DNA of 64,000 nt, from the NCBI GenBank assembly GCA_034190875.2, contig CM067356.1, positions 64,888,298-64,952,297 on the forward strand. Reading direction: 5' to 3'. Below, one piece after another: positions 12,181-26,480 of this stretch. The position numbers and the translations under genes are program-made. Each line of letters starts with the position of its first letter. The first letter of the stretch is position 1. The stretch is from Urechis unicinctus. Its lineage: Eukaryota; Annelida; Polychaeta; Xenopneusta; Urechidae. Under the pieces are notes generated by a model. That model saw only the letters and a program-made list of their open reading frames with translations, was not told where the DNA came from and did no database searches.

Positions 12181-12337
12181 AGCAGCAAGCTAACTTGTCC
12201 AGCCAAGGGTCAATTAATGCTGGATGCTTACACATGAGCTGTCTCGCCCGCTGACAATCACTCATGATAAGTACGCTACATCCCTAAACCAACAACAAAT
12301 TTCATCCATTGACAAGCCTTACTAAATCATTCAAAAA

Positions 12338-12620
12338 ATAGCCTGAAAGACATCAAGTTTCTTACACGGGTCGTTATGGATCCTTACTATCTGTCATCCA
12401 CTTTTAGCCGCATCAGTCAAAGTAAACTATTGACAAGGGAATAAAATGGTTAACTCCGAATGGATATTATTCAATGTGGGTAACAAGTTTGTAGACGTGG
12501 TATGGTGTTTTTGGCGATGATGAGGTGACAAGTACATTGATATGGGGCTCAAGCTCGGGATGGTTGTTATAGTATGCGCAGTCATGGTAAATGTGTTGGA
12601 TGGTAAGTTATGACTTATTG
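12338..12620 (+). repeat. Block J right part, copy 3
   Basis: Close match to 4795-5090, including GGATATTATTCAATGTGGGT and TTTGTAGAC. It lies just left of the next full unit, so two units stand in tandem here. Confidence 0.85.
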
Positions 12621-12649
12621 ATTCAAAGTGTTACAAATATGTTAATGAA

Positions 12650-12851
12650 CCTTGTCATGCGAAAAGTAAGATTTTCTGGCCTATGTGGATGTGTTTAATG
12701 ACTATATTTCAACAGAGCAACCGAAACATGCGTCCAATCACCAAGCTGTTTAATGCCAGTTAATCGATAATGATGACACTGAGAGTAATGATGACAACGG
12801 CGATGTCGTTGTGAAGACGACGATTACGACAATGGTGACGACAATCTTGAA

Positions 12852-12887
<36 letters not shown>

Positions 12888-12968
12888 AATGGTGATACTG
12901 CTGACGGTTATGATGCTGCTGCAGATGATGGCAATGCTGCTGCAGATGATGGCATTGATGCTGATAAA

Positions 12969-13005
<37 letters not shown>

Positions 13006-13006
13006 T

Positions 13007-13045
<39 letters not shown>

Positions 13046-13055
13046 CGACGACGAC

Positions 13056-13120
<65 letters not shown>

Positions 13121-13640
13121 CCATTATGATAACGATGAGGCCCCTTAGAATATAAGGATAATATTGAAGGCGCTGTATAAAAAGATGCTTGCCTTTATAT
13201 AGGGGAATGGAGCACTCGCTGCTTGTCAATAATGTGTAAATGGGGGTATTTCCGTAAATAGCCTGAAGGATATAATGCTTCGAAGAGTGGGTCATTATGG
13301 ATAATAACTTTCTGTCGTCATCTTTGTACTACCTTTGCCAAAGTAAACGATTGAAAAGAGAATGAAATGCTGTAATCTGATATTGATCTATGTAGGTAAC
13401 ACGATAACTGATGTGTTATCGAGTTTGGGCGGTGATGAAGCGACATGTATAGTGAGATGGGAGTCGGTCTATGGATGATGGCGATGGTAAGCGCAGCAAT
13501 GGTTATGAACTGACCAGGTTGGTCGAGCGCCAAGATTACTGTTCCTGTATACATACCTGGTGTATATGTTGATTGATTCGCGATATTACATCGTTAAGTG
13601 ATTACCTCTTGACACTAGAAGAATGTTCCTCTTTTAATTG
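12650..13640 (+). repeat. Block J unit with long (GAT)n tract, copy 4
   Basis: The longest triplet tract in the window (about 12765-13131), with GCT, GAC and GTT interruptions, followed by TAAATAGCCTGAAGGATATA, GCCAAAGTAAACGATTG and later TTGACACTAGAAGAATG-type sequence shared with about 10.78 kb. Poly-Met, poly-Ile and poly-Asp frames here are artefacts. Confidence 0.85.
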
Positions 13641-13860
13641 GCGCAAGTAGTGCCACGCTTATGTCCCTATATGTTTAGTTCGCTACCAACCTTAAGTAAA
13701 CACTCATACAAGTTCGTACTTTCGATACAAGGGCTATCTAGTAGTACTGTTGTTAGGAGCCTCTAAAGAACGTAGAGTAATATTAGTCACCCACGTAATC
13801 AAAGCTAAACCTAATAAGTTTGTGATTGTGACGACACTTAAACATTTCCATTCTTGATAT
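13640..13860 (+). repeat. Diverged copy of block C/K sequence
   Basis: Parallels about 8240-8460 (GGCTATCTAGTAGTACTGTTG here, GGCTTTCTAGTAATGCTGTTG there) and the sequence before 5211. It marks the right edge of the repeat island. Confidence 0.65.
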
Positions 13861-13869
13861 GTTTGTACG

Positions 13870-16005
13870 TGATATTTATGAAAATTGCTTGATTGTTATG
13901 CTCTAAACGTAGTCATAGACTATACCCCCATTCGTCGACCACTCACACCCCCTCAGCAACCTCCACAATACTATTACCATGCAGGTCGACCTAAAGGGAC
14001 AGTTGCATGATTTCCAATGGGCGTTAAGGTCATTGATCCCCCGGGCTATAACGCGAGGAGTTACGGGCTAAGTAAAAATGTATGTCAGTTATTTGGTGCG
14101 ATTATCGGTTTAATTGTATTACTTACCTCTCAGACCGCCAAAGATGTAAGGTCAGTTTCATTGATTCGTGAATGCAGAAATTTGGAATTGATTTTGAACA
14201 TATCATATCCTGAATGTGGACTTAGCTTGATAAATAGTGGAACTCAAAGGAACGCATGAATCTTCCAACCAAAGATAGCCCGTCGTTATAGCCCGCTGAT
14301 TGCCTATTTGTTTATTGTCTAAACCGATTGCATAATTTAGAAGACATTGATTCAAATCGGTAAGTACTTTATTCCCACCTATAATCTTCATGTGGTGCCT
14401 TGTTGAATCGAAGTCAGTTTTTTAACCGTAGCCGCTTCACCTATGGCACTCTCACATGTAGGACCAATGTCTTCACCATCATACGCCACAACCATGCCTA
14501 CAAAACTATAGGCCGACCATTTATCTGATTTTTACTAAAGTCACATTTGTGACGAAAACAAGTTGTTTAAACCAGATAATACTATGCCTATACCATCGAC
14601 CGTTATTGACAATATGAATGATATAACGTTCAGTTTCTTAATCAAACAGAGCAATGTGTACTGGTACATGCATGGTTATTCCATAAAACAAACCATTCAA
14701 TTAGATTCCTACACCCAATCAGCATCGCTCTGGGTCGACTAGAACTTCATGGTGGAGAAATATTAGTCCCAACAAAAAAATAAAAGTGCCATTTTAATGA
14801 CCAAGCAAGTACGAAACATTGTCGAAATAATTTATTTCATACATATATAAATAAATGTGAGGTGGAGTAATTGTTTAACTGACTGCTAAGGTAACAGGCA
14901 TATTCCTCTAAGTATGGCATTAGTACTTTGTCTTGATATTGATATATGCATTATTTAAGTTGTTCTATCAAGCATGGCAGTTTGTACTGATCCATGCATC
15001 TCATCAATGAGAGCAAAGTCGATACATTTGTCGTTACTAAACATTTCTTTAGCAAGTGTCGCAGATGCTTAAGTGAATCAGATTAATGTATCTCTGTGAC
15101 TCGAAATTGATCAATACCCAATACCAACTTCATTCCCCTTGTCCATTAATCCGCAAATCCGGCCGGAACATTCACAAAGTGCCTTCACGTAATAACAATC
15201 AATCAGACGTTAACTCGTTGGTTGGGTGTACATATGTGGTGTCTTTTTACTATGTGTCCTGTCACTCGAATAAGCACTACCTGTGTCCTGCTTGTATACT
15301 GTTAGTGTAAGCTCTGAAACTATGTCTTTTCAGGCTTGGAATGCGTTTTTGATGGCAAAAATCGTCCTTCCGTACATGCATCTGAACTGACTGGGAGCAG
15401 TTTTGGCATGAGTAAAACTCACAAGATCGAGTTGATTATATTTGTATTTACGATAGATGCATGCATTGTCAGTGGTGAGATTATGGTAATGGGTATACTT
15501 CAGTGTCGTAGTCAATATGGTGATTACTAGCTGATAGACAGTGCGTCAATAAGCACCAGGTGGTTGCTGGCCCTCGTATATAGTCGGCCATGCAGTATTC
15601 AGAATAGGCACCGGCACTTTGCATCTTACATTTATTGTAAAACAAGGGACGAGCGAGATGGTGAGGTAGGTGACCATAAAGTAAGCTGCCACAAGCCTGC
15701 CTTGATGCCACAGTAAGACATTTTATCAGCCAACCGACTGGGAACAGAGATATCGGCTCATTGATCGGTGCGACGAATGAATGATATCCAGGAGGCCAAT
15801 ATTACAGCTACATTTTTTCTTTATACCATGTTCTGATTAATACATTAAAAATGAAAATTTAAAACATTTACAATATTGTTTCAGCTAAGCCACACAGGAA
15901 ACATAGTTTATCAGTTGCAGGAATATTATAAAATTTGGCAGCCGATTCTTGTATCACCAGACAAGGCCCGCAAGTATTTATATACGTAAAGAAAACAGAC
16001 AAACC

Positions 16006-16008
<3 letters not shown>
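13870..16008. other. No recognised gene
   Basis: Single-copy-looking AT-rich sequence. The longest open stretch (14017-14259, 80 aa) has no recognisable domain or repeats. No RNA gene or mobile element was recognised. Confidence 0.4.
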
Positions 16009-16077
<69 letters not shown>

Positions 16078-16317
16078 TATATATATGTATATATATAAAT
16101 ATATATATATATATACAATTATATATATATATGTATATATATACATATATATATATACATATATATTCATGTATGTTATATATATACATATATATGTATA
16201 TAAATATTAGTATATATATATTCATATTAATATTTTTACATGTAAATATATATGCATATGTATGTATATATATATATATATACATATATACATATAAGTA
16301 CATCGATATATAGATAA

Positions 16318-16354
<37 letters not shown>

Positions 16355-16405
16355 TACATATATTTTAAATAGTTATATATATATATATAAATGTATATAT
16401 AGGTA

Positions 16406-16438
<33 letters not shown>

Positions 16439-16441
16439 CTA

Positions 16442-16507
<66 letters not shown>
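16009..16507. repeat. Compound (TA)n tract, about 500 bp
   Basis: TA runs broken by TGTA, TCTA and short unique pieces. Several 60-140-aa Tyr-Ile frames here are artefacts. Confidence 0.98.
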
Positions 16508-16510
<3 letters not shown>

Positions 16511-17839
16511 TTATCACTTACAATTTCGAAAGGTAGCCTTCTGTGAGAAGGGCATCTTTAGTTACCAGCGCGTATAGCATCCGTGACGCTTTGTCGTATT
16601 TTTAAGTTTATAATTGGTGCTCTTAGCATGATTCATACCGCTGCGCACGGCCCGGAGATATCACTCTCTGATGTCAGGTGATCTCCATTTGCACCATTTA
16701 TGTACATTAATGGATACTCTTCGTCACAATTGCTACAGTGCTCCACTTTCCTCGAGCAGGAACTGCACAGTAGGTCCTTTCTTGTATATGCACATCACTT
16801 ATAACTGACGCGATAGGAATGGACGGGTGTATCGGCTGGATATTGAAGTCAAATTTCCATACTGCCTCTTTAATGCAAATGAACAAGATACAAAATGTGT
16901 GTTTTCAGTCATTTTAAGTCTTATGAATAGATGCCGATGTGATCAATAGGCCTTGTATGCCTTGTCGATCCTGAACCATAGGTCACGCATCATGTATTCA
17001 GCGATTAAAATCAACTACCCAAAGATTCACTCAGATTCGAATACATGACAACGTGGTTGACCCCTTTGGCGTCAGCGTTGCAGTATATACAGAGTCCTTC
17101 CAATTGATCCACGGTAACCGGAAGTAGAATATGCCGGCGACACCTAGATAGCACCTTTCAATGTTCACGCTATCTAACTATTCATGGCGGACTTTCTGAG
17201 CATACTCAACAGAAAATGGCCAATATCGCCATGATTTAATCTGGTGAGCAAGTGTCATATATATCCAACCCGTTGATTCATGGTTAGCAGGTAAATAATG
17301 GAGCAGGGAGCCATTTTGCCAAGCTATTAAACAATCTGGAGAACTCTCTTGTTTTATATATGAATTCTCCTTTTAGAATTTTTCAAATGGAAATTTCGCT
17401 ACCTTTGCCTTTGCGACGTCATCTAGTTACAATATGTAATACATTGGATATTTTAATGTTTTTGTGAACATTATTTAATAGCGTTGATACCTGCATACCG
17501 TCACTGTTGAACCAGTTGAAATAGTAGATAATCATTGTGATCAGCATGTAACTCTTCAGGATTTTCCAGATTAACAGCGTAATCAGAATTATCTTGTATT
17601 TGAAGTAGCTCTGGAAGCTCAACCACTTAATTCCCCAAGTTGGTGTAGTTTGACTTATCGTCCATCCACACAGGTTCTATGCATCAAGGTACTGGGTGTA
17701 GCTCGCTGGCTTGTCCTGCTGAAAATCCTCCACGTTCGGGTTATTAACCTTTGATAAGGGCGGGACTGCATGCTTATTCCACCTCGCAGGCCCTTCTGTA
17801 GTTACTGTTGGTATGTTTCTTAGCGCAAGTGGTGTCTAC

Positions 17840-18300
17840 AGCGGTTGCCATTTACGATGGACGATTGCCACTAGTGGTGGTAGTCAGGGTTCTGTAATGA
17901 AATGATGGTTGACAGAAAATATTAGGCTTGATAATATAGAAATGATGGCATAGGTTGCATTACAGCCTTTATATTGATAGTCTGCCATATTGGCGGTCTT
18001 AAGGTCTTTAAGTAGAGGTTTAATTTTAGCTACAGCCAGTGGCTAAGACGGAATCCCGCCAACCACGTCTCATAGCATTTTCATTGTCAAGTTTCGGCTG
18101 CCTGTCGTTAACCTTTCTTGTGTGGCATTTATCATTCTTATTTTTTATTGCAAGTACCTGGATAACCCGCCAGAGTATACCATCTAATCAATGGCAATAG
18201 TTTTATTTGTCCTCCAGGGCATTTGAATGTTTTTCATCACCCCTAGTGCTTCAATTGCTGTTCGTTCATTTTACGACCAATAGAATGACTCACCCCCGCC
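17840..18300 (+). repeat. Dispersed repeat E, copy 3 (inverted relative to copies 1 and 2)
   Basis: The reverse complement of this block aligns with about 2750-3205 over several hundred bases, with shared strings such as GCCACACAAGAAAGGTTAAC (reverse complement) and GGCAGACTATCAATA (reverse complement). Indels are frequent, so the copies are old. Confidence 0.8.
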
Positions 18301-18346
18301 TCCCAAACTCCGTTAATAGGAGGAAGTTCCCTTTTCCAGTTTATCA

Positions 18347-18664
18347 TTAAGTGCTCTTGTTTGACGTGTTAAATATTCGTGTCACATTATGAAACTGAAC
18401 GTATGTGTCGATTAATCCTGTGGTTTGTACGCCATAAAAAGCATGTATTAGTCCTATGACACTTCCTACACAGCGTGCGTTATCTTGTATGTTAGTTTGC
18501 ACATAACTGTCATAGCCTAGCAGATTTAAGAAAGATAAAATATGACAATGTTCGGGTATCGCGGGAATAACGATGGACCTTAAAAGACTATCACTTAAAA
18601 GGCAAAGCACCCTTTCAAATTTATCAACGATGCTAAAACAGCAATGGTTGTATTCCTTTTTCAA
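18347..18664 (-). other. 105-aa open frame of unknown status
   Basis: A minus-strand ATG-to-stop frame with mixed composition and eight Cys. No family recognised, no splice sites that clearly frame it. It could be chance in AT-rich DNA. Confidence 0.15.
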
Positions 18665-18764
18665 AAATAAGATACGGCCGTTGTAGATATAGAACGAAAC
18701 CTAAATGACACTAATTTCCCTATCAGCTAGGGTTACCAATAGACGAACAAAACGGTAAATGCGA

Positions 18765-18994
<230 letters not shown>

Positions 18995-18995
<1 letters not shown>

Positions 18996-20810
18996 AAATA
19001 GCTTGCAAGACATAGTTATATAAAGACAAACAAAACAACACCAAAACCTTGCTTGTACTCATAAAACTTAACATTTTCGGCACAAATGTTTGCTTTTTCC
19101 TTTCCTTATAGTCCCTTTGTCTTCGATCATGGCGTCAATGCCCTCGATAGACCCACTGTCAGGATTGCTGTAACCGAGCTGCTGCCATCCAGATTTTTTG
19201 TAACCAATCAAAGGATGTGTATTGAGTCTCGGTTCAGAAAAGCAAAATGACGTTTATTTGGCAAGGTTCTTGGGGGTTAGATCATTTCGCGACACAAAAC
19301 GCAAAACGTATATAACGATACAAATGCACTAAATGTAGATAGAAGTAAGATGCAGTAGCAGAGCTTGATGGGAAATAGAAATGGTCAAGTACAGGCTAAC
19401 TTCGTTAGCTTCTCTTTTGATATTCACGTCATGATCGCTCCCGATATTTCGCTATGAATGCTGTTATGACGCAGGTGTCAGCTATTACCTATTCAACCCC
19501 GATAAACAGCGATATCCATTTGTTAGGTCAAATCTACACTGGCACAAATGAGTCAAATACAGCAACTTAATTCTAGTACACGCTGATATTCACCAGTTAA
19601 CTCGGGTGCACGGTCGAACCAGGCAAGTAAAACATTCTCGGATACAAACTTTTAACCCCACGATATTCGAACACAAGAATACAGTATTATGCTGCCTTGA
19701 GCCCATTGACCCCTTTGTTTTGCTAATAGGTGTAGTACGCGAAGTTGGGCACTGGCTTACATAATGTGTATATTAACCGAATCATCATTCGGTGTCTGGT
19801 CGTTTGGTAAACCCGTCACATTCACCTTGCAAGCTATTTAATGAACTCGGGTGTGTTCGATTACCAGCCACCGTTTCTGAAATCATTCAGAAATCATTCT
19901 TGCTGCTTTTCTTAACGTCTTACGACCAAAATCGACGATTCCACTAAATTGCAATGGTGATCTGAGTTACGTCTATGACACAGATTCAGCAGACTGCACA
20001 AAAATTTTGCATGCGTCTTGCATATGTCGCTTTAAAAAGCTGACGGCGAGGCAAGCAAAGCCCCTGACAGGCGCTGCAAGTAAAGTGCAAAGAGGTTTGT
20101 ATCTTTCGAAGCTTGCCCGACGCTATTTAATCTGAGAATCATCCATGCATAAATACGAGAAATGACAACATTAGGCAATCTTTGCAATGAAAGCAGCCTA
20201 TAGAAGAGACGATATTTGTGGGGTCAGGTGCACAACGTTAGGTTGAAAACTGAAACCAAAGACGGGAAGCTTTCAACCATTGTATTTGTAGCTGGCATCC
20301 ACGATGCTTTGATAGGCTTCTATACATACAACCACTGCGAGCTGTCCAGTGATACCGACCTTAGATCCTCGGTAAACTGATCCTTACCTCCATCGTCCTG
20401 TCAGCCTCTATTAAGCTTGGTTAATGCCGCCACTTCCTCCCAATCGCCGAAGCATTCCACTTCCCTGCAGCAGGATCAGCAGCCCTAAGTCCATCCCCGC
20501 TTATGTGAGCCTCTAATAATTAACGATGGACTATGACGTAACTACATAGGTTGGGGGTAGTCAACCGGAAATGATGGCAGCCTGGCAGAGAAATGTCATT
20601 TTACAAGCTACTTGCTGCATGAAAAACATAAGACGCGTCTTGTTAGTCGCTCTCATGTTTCGCTTCTTGCAATTTTAAAGGACATTAAACTAACACTGAC
20701 TGAGTTGATGGAAGAGACGATTCCTGACTTTGCCAGATCACTTATTATTGAAATGACACGTGAGCTAGTGCAGGAACACGTCTTTTGATCAAATAATGGC
20801 GAAGGTCACA
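18995..20810. other. No recognised gene
   Basis: No open frame of note, no repeat of the families listed here apart from a weak resemblance near 20.53-20.57 kb to repeat E. Nothing else seen. Confidence 0.4.
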
Positions 20811-21008
20811 CATACGCTGTAACGGCGGGGAGGTCAATGAACTATATGCCCAATCATTTGCTGTAATAGCAAGGAGGTCAATGAACTGTCTGCCCACACA
20901 TTTGCTAAAATAGCCGGGAGGTCAATTAACTGTTTTACCACACATTTGCTGTAACAGCGGGAGGTCAACGAACAATATACCCATACATTTACTGTAATAG
21001 GCGGTAAT
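20811..21008 (+). repeat. 44-bp minisatellite, about 4.5 copies
   Basis: Units start at 20811, 20855, 20899, 20943 and 20986 with CATTTGCTGTAAYAGC-type heads followed by GGAGGTCAAYGAAC. Spacing is 44, 44, 44 and 43 bp. Units differ from each other at several positions, so the array is not new. Confidence 0.92.
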
Positions 21009-21252
21009 CACTAGCCGTCGTACACGACGTACCCCATAGATTGTAGTGCGAACATGAGTTTGTCAACTGGGTTCCTTTGTTATGCGTGTTAATACATGGT
21101 TAGTAATATATGGTTGTATGACACCAATAAAGTCACCCTTCTGGTGGACTGAAATGATCATAGATCATTATATGATATAACATGATATCTGATAACAAAC
21201 TCTGTTTGAACCAGGCTGGAAGGCCAAACGATGGATGATCACCGAATGATGA

Positions 21253-21288
21253 TGAACAGTTTTATGAGAGTGAACAGTTTTATGAGAG
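21253..21288 (+). repeat. Perfect 18-bp tandem duplication
   Basis: TGAACAGTTTTATGAGAG occurs twice back to back. Confidence 0.95.
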
Positions 21289-22320
21289 TGAAATGAAGAT
21301 AGTATTGTGATAATGTCGCCAAACATTTTAATTTTAGTGTCACATGGATAGAGTAATATTTAAGCTAGTAGGTGTGCACCTTTTGGACTCAACATCCGTC
21401 GTCATAATTGAGTAGTGAGCAATGGAGCTTTGCCAATTCGATATGCTTAATTGGTACCGCATTGTGGATTAAAGTTATCTGAATAATTGTTTTTGCTAGC
21501 ATGGGTGATGGACCTTTTTAAATATTCGTATTAAATTTGCTCCCAACACCAAATATCTTAACCGCTTTACTATGATAGGCATTGCGCTCTTGGTAAAAAA
21601 TTTGGCAAGAATGAATTCAGCACTTGCCGAGATAAGCATATAACCCTATTTGAGATAACGATGCACAATCATGTTGCGCGTAGAGAATCATTCATTATGC
21701 AGAATGCCAGCACGACTTATCCTGCTATTATGAATCTACGGTTAATTCAAAAATGACATCCACGCAATTGGCTCACCGTCACACGGGTCGCTCCGTGTTC
21801 CAAATTGACTGGCTAATACACACAAGTGTTGACATACATTGGCCCGCCCAGTTAAGTTAACTCAGGTAACCTTAGATATGGTTGAGCTCATACTGAAACA
21901 GCAATACGCAGTGATTTTCAACTGGCGTCGCTCCACTTGCCTCAGATGTTTATCGCCCTGCAGCGGCGCCCATAGCGTCTCACGGAGCGACTGCATGCAT
22001 ATAGCGGGCAACAATCGGGTGCTTATCTAAATGATTGTGACAATGTTTTTGAATATGCTGCCAAATATGACACTTCAGACACCACAAGTGTTGCTATGCA
22101 TGGTGATGTTATTACTTGCTATCATATCCTAACATAATCATCCACGGACATCACAGTCATATATGCCAGTTCACCAATTTACTTTTTTCAGGTACATTCA
22201 AAGACATGATGTATTCAAGGTGCTTCAGTCAGACTGAGCAGCCTGGGTACACATATTCTACTCTCATGCTATGAAAGTCCTCTCCACGTGCATTGTGTAC
22301 CCATACTTCGCACCTGTTAA

Positions 22321-22356
22321 TGAGAGAGCTACGTCATCATGAGAGAGCTACGTCAT
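22321..22356 (+). repeat. 19-bp tandem duplication
   Basis: TGAGAGAGCTACGTCATCA is followed directly by a second copy of its first 17 bases. Confidence 0.9.
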
Positions 22357-22443
22357 ATTATGCTAGACAGGTGCAATAATTTATATAATATTCCTCAATA
22401 CGGCAATGTTTCAGCATAACAACCTTCGGAGCTGTTTCAATAT

Positions 22444-25400
22444 GTGTGTTGCACCTGTCGTAAGAGTTATTATAAAATGCTTTTAGTGATACGTACAAAT
22501 CAGAATTGCCGTGGTCGAAATGATATTGATGCTACAGCTATGATGCTCAGTGACGTTCCCTTTACAATGCATAGTCTTCCAGGGCGCCTGATGCAATGCG
22601 TTTTGCGCTGCAAATCGGCCATGAAAGTTAAATCTGCAACCCGTTCATGGAATATCATCAAGCCTTGCATCACGATTCTCGTTGGTGGGAATATGTCACG
22701 ACGGAGAGTGAATGTTTAGCTGGGATTATTTTTACTGCAATAAAAGGTGGTTTGGCCATTCCCGCAGCACATACGGCTCATGTTTACACCGTAGATTGAC
22801 TCAAAGCACCCTGCCCATCACAGTTAGTCTGCTGTACCAAAGTCTTGTTAAGTATGATGTACGAATTACGATTGGGTTGCTCTGTTTTATTGCGGCTGGG
22901 ACATTTATACTAATGGGTATGAGTAGTTTACCATCCACGTTTCTTGTTTTTTGTATAATTCATAGCAGTGGCAAATGTTCCATGAGCCGCATTAACCATT
23001 CTTACATACACACTTGGCACACTTATGGGTGACAATAAGTCGCTTTGTATAATACCAAGCACAAACTAAACAAGATTGTCTGCACTTTCAGATAGCTTTA
23101 TTTTGTAATGTATGAATATGGAGGACTCGATAATAACTGTCTACATTACATTGGCATTTTTAATTGACAATGGTCCCATATCCACACACGCCATTTGCGA
23201 AGCTTGAATTCGGTGTGAGTTAGCTGGTTTTTAATCGTGTTCGATGAACATCGTTTAATGTGGCATTCAAGTGCAATAAGGATCCATTTAGTCATTTTAT
23301 TTCCCATAAAAATTCTTCTTTTTAAAATGCAACTACACAATTTTTTTTACAATACTAGCAACCACTCATATTTGTTGTCCAGAGTCAATTGTGACAAAAA
23401 GTAACCAAACGATTCCAATAGATGATTTTTTTTGAACTACCTACGGTCAACGAAGTCACCGCTGGGGTTTTACCTACGTCTGACCAGGTGTTTTATTGCT
23501 GCACTTTGGTTGTGGCAACTGTTTGCAGTATGATACCTGTTATTCTAATAAAGACCCTTAAATCTTTATTTTGTAAGAAGCAACTCATTGGGTGCAACTT
23601 TAAGTTGTCCAGACTCACATCTAGTGGATCGAACACATAATCTCGATAACCTTTGTATAGTAATAACTGCCATTTTAAATAGCATTCGTCAAAGGAAACC
23701 AACGAAAATAGTTATTTTACCTCCTTTACTAAATGCAACGCCTATATGCAATTCCTACATGGCAAACACCAATCAACTAGCATATATAAGCTAGGTTCTC
23801 GTAAGAGCAAGCGCCGTGATTTCTGTCTTTGTACAGACAACATATAGACAGCTAAGATGGCAGTTGCTAAGCTGCTCATTTTGAAATAATGAAAGGTTAA
23901 ATGTGACGACAATGACTGATGAGATAATCTATATGTCATCTGAAACTCTAAAAGCAGCACTTTCTTGGAAGAATGACTGATAATCACCCAGTCGTTAAAG
24001 GTAATTTTTTTCGTATTGTGACACATCTGTCTCGTCTCGCATTTAACTGCCAAGACGTGCCTATTTTCAAAATAATTTATTATAAATCGTGTTCCCATCA
24101 TTGTGCAACTTTTTTTATTTCAACACGCAATAATTATACATGTGTTTATTGTGTTAAATATTAACTGGCCTGGCAAGGTTATGGCTCATTTGTTAGTGCC
24201 AATGGATGTTACCTTGACACAGCATCTCCATGCTATCATAGAGGGTGCGACTGAGTAAAGCACATATAACTCTTGCCGGCCATCAATGCAAACAGGTAGA
24301 AATTAGAATGTGCTAAATTTGCATGACTCACTGCTCAACAGAATGTCAGGCTGACATTATTGCCTAATTTCCTCCCAACATTAGATGCAAATCAATACCG
24401 ATTGATTTGTGAAATTAAATCTCTACTACCCAACATTCTTCACCAACAAAAAGTATCTACTACTGGTATCTAATTATTTTACACCCAACAGCATGTCAAG
24501 TGCATTATATGGCCTTGTTAAAGGTAACAGCAAATGCCTTAGCAGCTTCATTTGATGTTATATATTCAACGTATAATGCATTTCGACAACTGATAACTTG
24601 TATGCAATTGCAGATACCACATGTAGTGGAGGGAAACATCGTTCAATTTTAAAGAGAAAGTTAAAAGCAAAGTATGTAACTATAGTGCCTTGTAACCATG
24701 GTAGGTTTGTATATAGCAAGGGATTATTTATGGCATTGCATAGCCTGTTTGGTAGTATTGCAAAACTACAGTATCAGAATGGGTCAGATGTTTTTAGAAA
24801 ACTTCTGCAATATTCAGTCCTTGGATCAGTCCTGTCTTTAATTTCATAATACATATTCGTGAAGGGTTGCATGATGCGTTATGCTGAATGTAAGGCTTTG
24901 CTTTTAGCGGCTATCAGCAATAAGGCTTGCATAACGGAGTATGCTGAATGTAAGAATGCATAACAATCATGTTGAATACAAAATATTCATGCTGCACTGT
25001 CATTTGTCCATTGAAAATTGTCTGAAGTAGCTTTGTTTGGGACTTTGTGTGGGACAAGGATTGCCATTGATTCACACCAACACAAAAGGGGAAATGTAAT
25101 AATTGCGTTCAAATTATTTATTAAAGATGTACCTCTTGAAAAACCTGCTCTCGGCAGATATGTTACTAAATGACCTGTGGCATCTCATGACATGAGACAA
25201 AGCTCATTCACATAATTGGGGCCGTGTTTGTTGGTCTATGATTAGACAGCACCCTGTTGGGGAGTAAATCAATAACGATCAACTCTATGAACGACGTCAT
25301 GAGCAGCTTCCAGCTGGATAAATGTGTCGAGAACAGGAATGTTGACGCATTATCAAATCATTATCAGGCCAGTTAGAAAAATGAATTGGAGAGTCATTGT

Positions 25401-26430
25401 GTTTTCGATGTCAACAAGGGTAATGTTAACTACCACGCTGTCGTAGTTGTCCTGGTCTCGTCTTAATCATTCCAAATAGAATAAATAGGTATTAACCCCA
25501 AAAGGCTTTGGTGTTTTTGGACCCGAGCAAAGAGTGTTCGAATACCGATTTGAATGTAAAGGCGTTAATTTGTGGACACAATGCTAGTTGTTCCCTCCTG
25601 TCCCACAAAAAGAATGCTGGAATATTTTAAAGTGAATTTTGATGAGCCTATAATGATGATGAAAATGATGATATTAGCATGCTGCAATGAAGCTGGTTGC
25701 AATAATGCTTCATGCATTATATGTCTAAATACAATGCCAATGCAATTGCTGTGTCAAGAAGAAAAATATCGTCATCATCGACTGCCTATGAAGAATATGT
25801 AGGTACATTTTCCATGAACGGGTTAATACAGAAGTGCATAAGTACTGTTTTTATGGGAGCAGTCAGTCATTTGTTCGTGTTAGGCTTGTGATCCAGCCTA
25901 TTCCGTGCCCAGGTCCATTATAAAACCTACACAAACAGTTGTCAAGAGGCAAATGTCAAAAGCACACTTTGTATGTGTTACTGTACCCTAGGCCAGGAAT
26001 TGTTCGATATACTTGCCTGTTTTCAGTGAGAGTGTCTCATAGTGATAGCATCAGCCATACACAGCTAACGACACGTTCCATAGTTAGCGTGACGAATAAT
26101 ATAAGGATAACGTGCTAACTGTATATGGTATACATAATGTTTTGGTTGGAGTAACACAATAGCAGCATATCTCTGTCATGATCTGCAATTTTGACACAAC
26201 ACCCAGGATTAATCGTTTGTGATGACAGTTAAAAACAGGAATCGGGAAATTATTGTGCTTTCGACATCAACGAGGATATTGTCAACTACCATGATACCAT
26301 ACCAACCGACAGGAGTTATTGGTGCCTATTAATAAAATTTATTTGTAAAGCAGTGTCTACTATAAAGTGTCCGATGAGATTGATTGCTTCTAAATTTCTG
26401 TTGCAGTTGGATAATCCCAAGTCTTGAAAA
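22444..26430. other. No recognised gene; scattered short open frames
   Basis: Frames at 22444-22719 (+), 22712-23032 (+), 23742-24101 (-) and 24598-24849 (+) reach 80-120 aa but show no domain I know. A diverged direct repeat links about 25392-25440 and 26250-26296. A 21-bp near-palindromic string (CAACTTTAAGTTGTCCAGACT at 23595) recurs with two changes at 30348. Part of this span may belong to the Polinton fossil to its right. Confidence 0.3.
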
Positions 26431-26480
26431 CCAAAAGATGTTTTTGATTAGATTGGAATAGGTCATATATGAATATTTAA

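Noticed and set aside
12750-13295. Poly-Ile, poly-Met, poly-Asp and poly-His frames up to 181 aa
   Set aside because: They are translations of (GAT)n tracts on either strand, as also at 0.3, 10.3, 11.2 and 62.6 kb.
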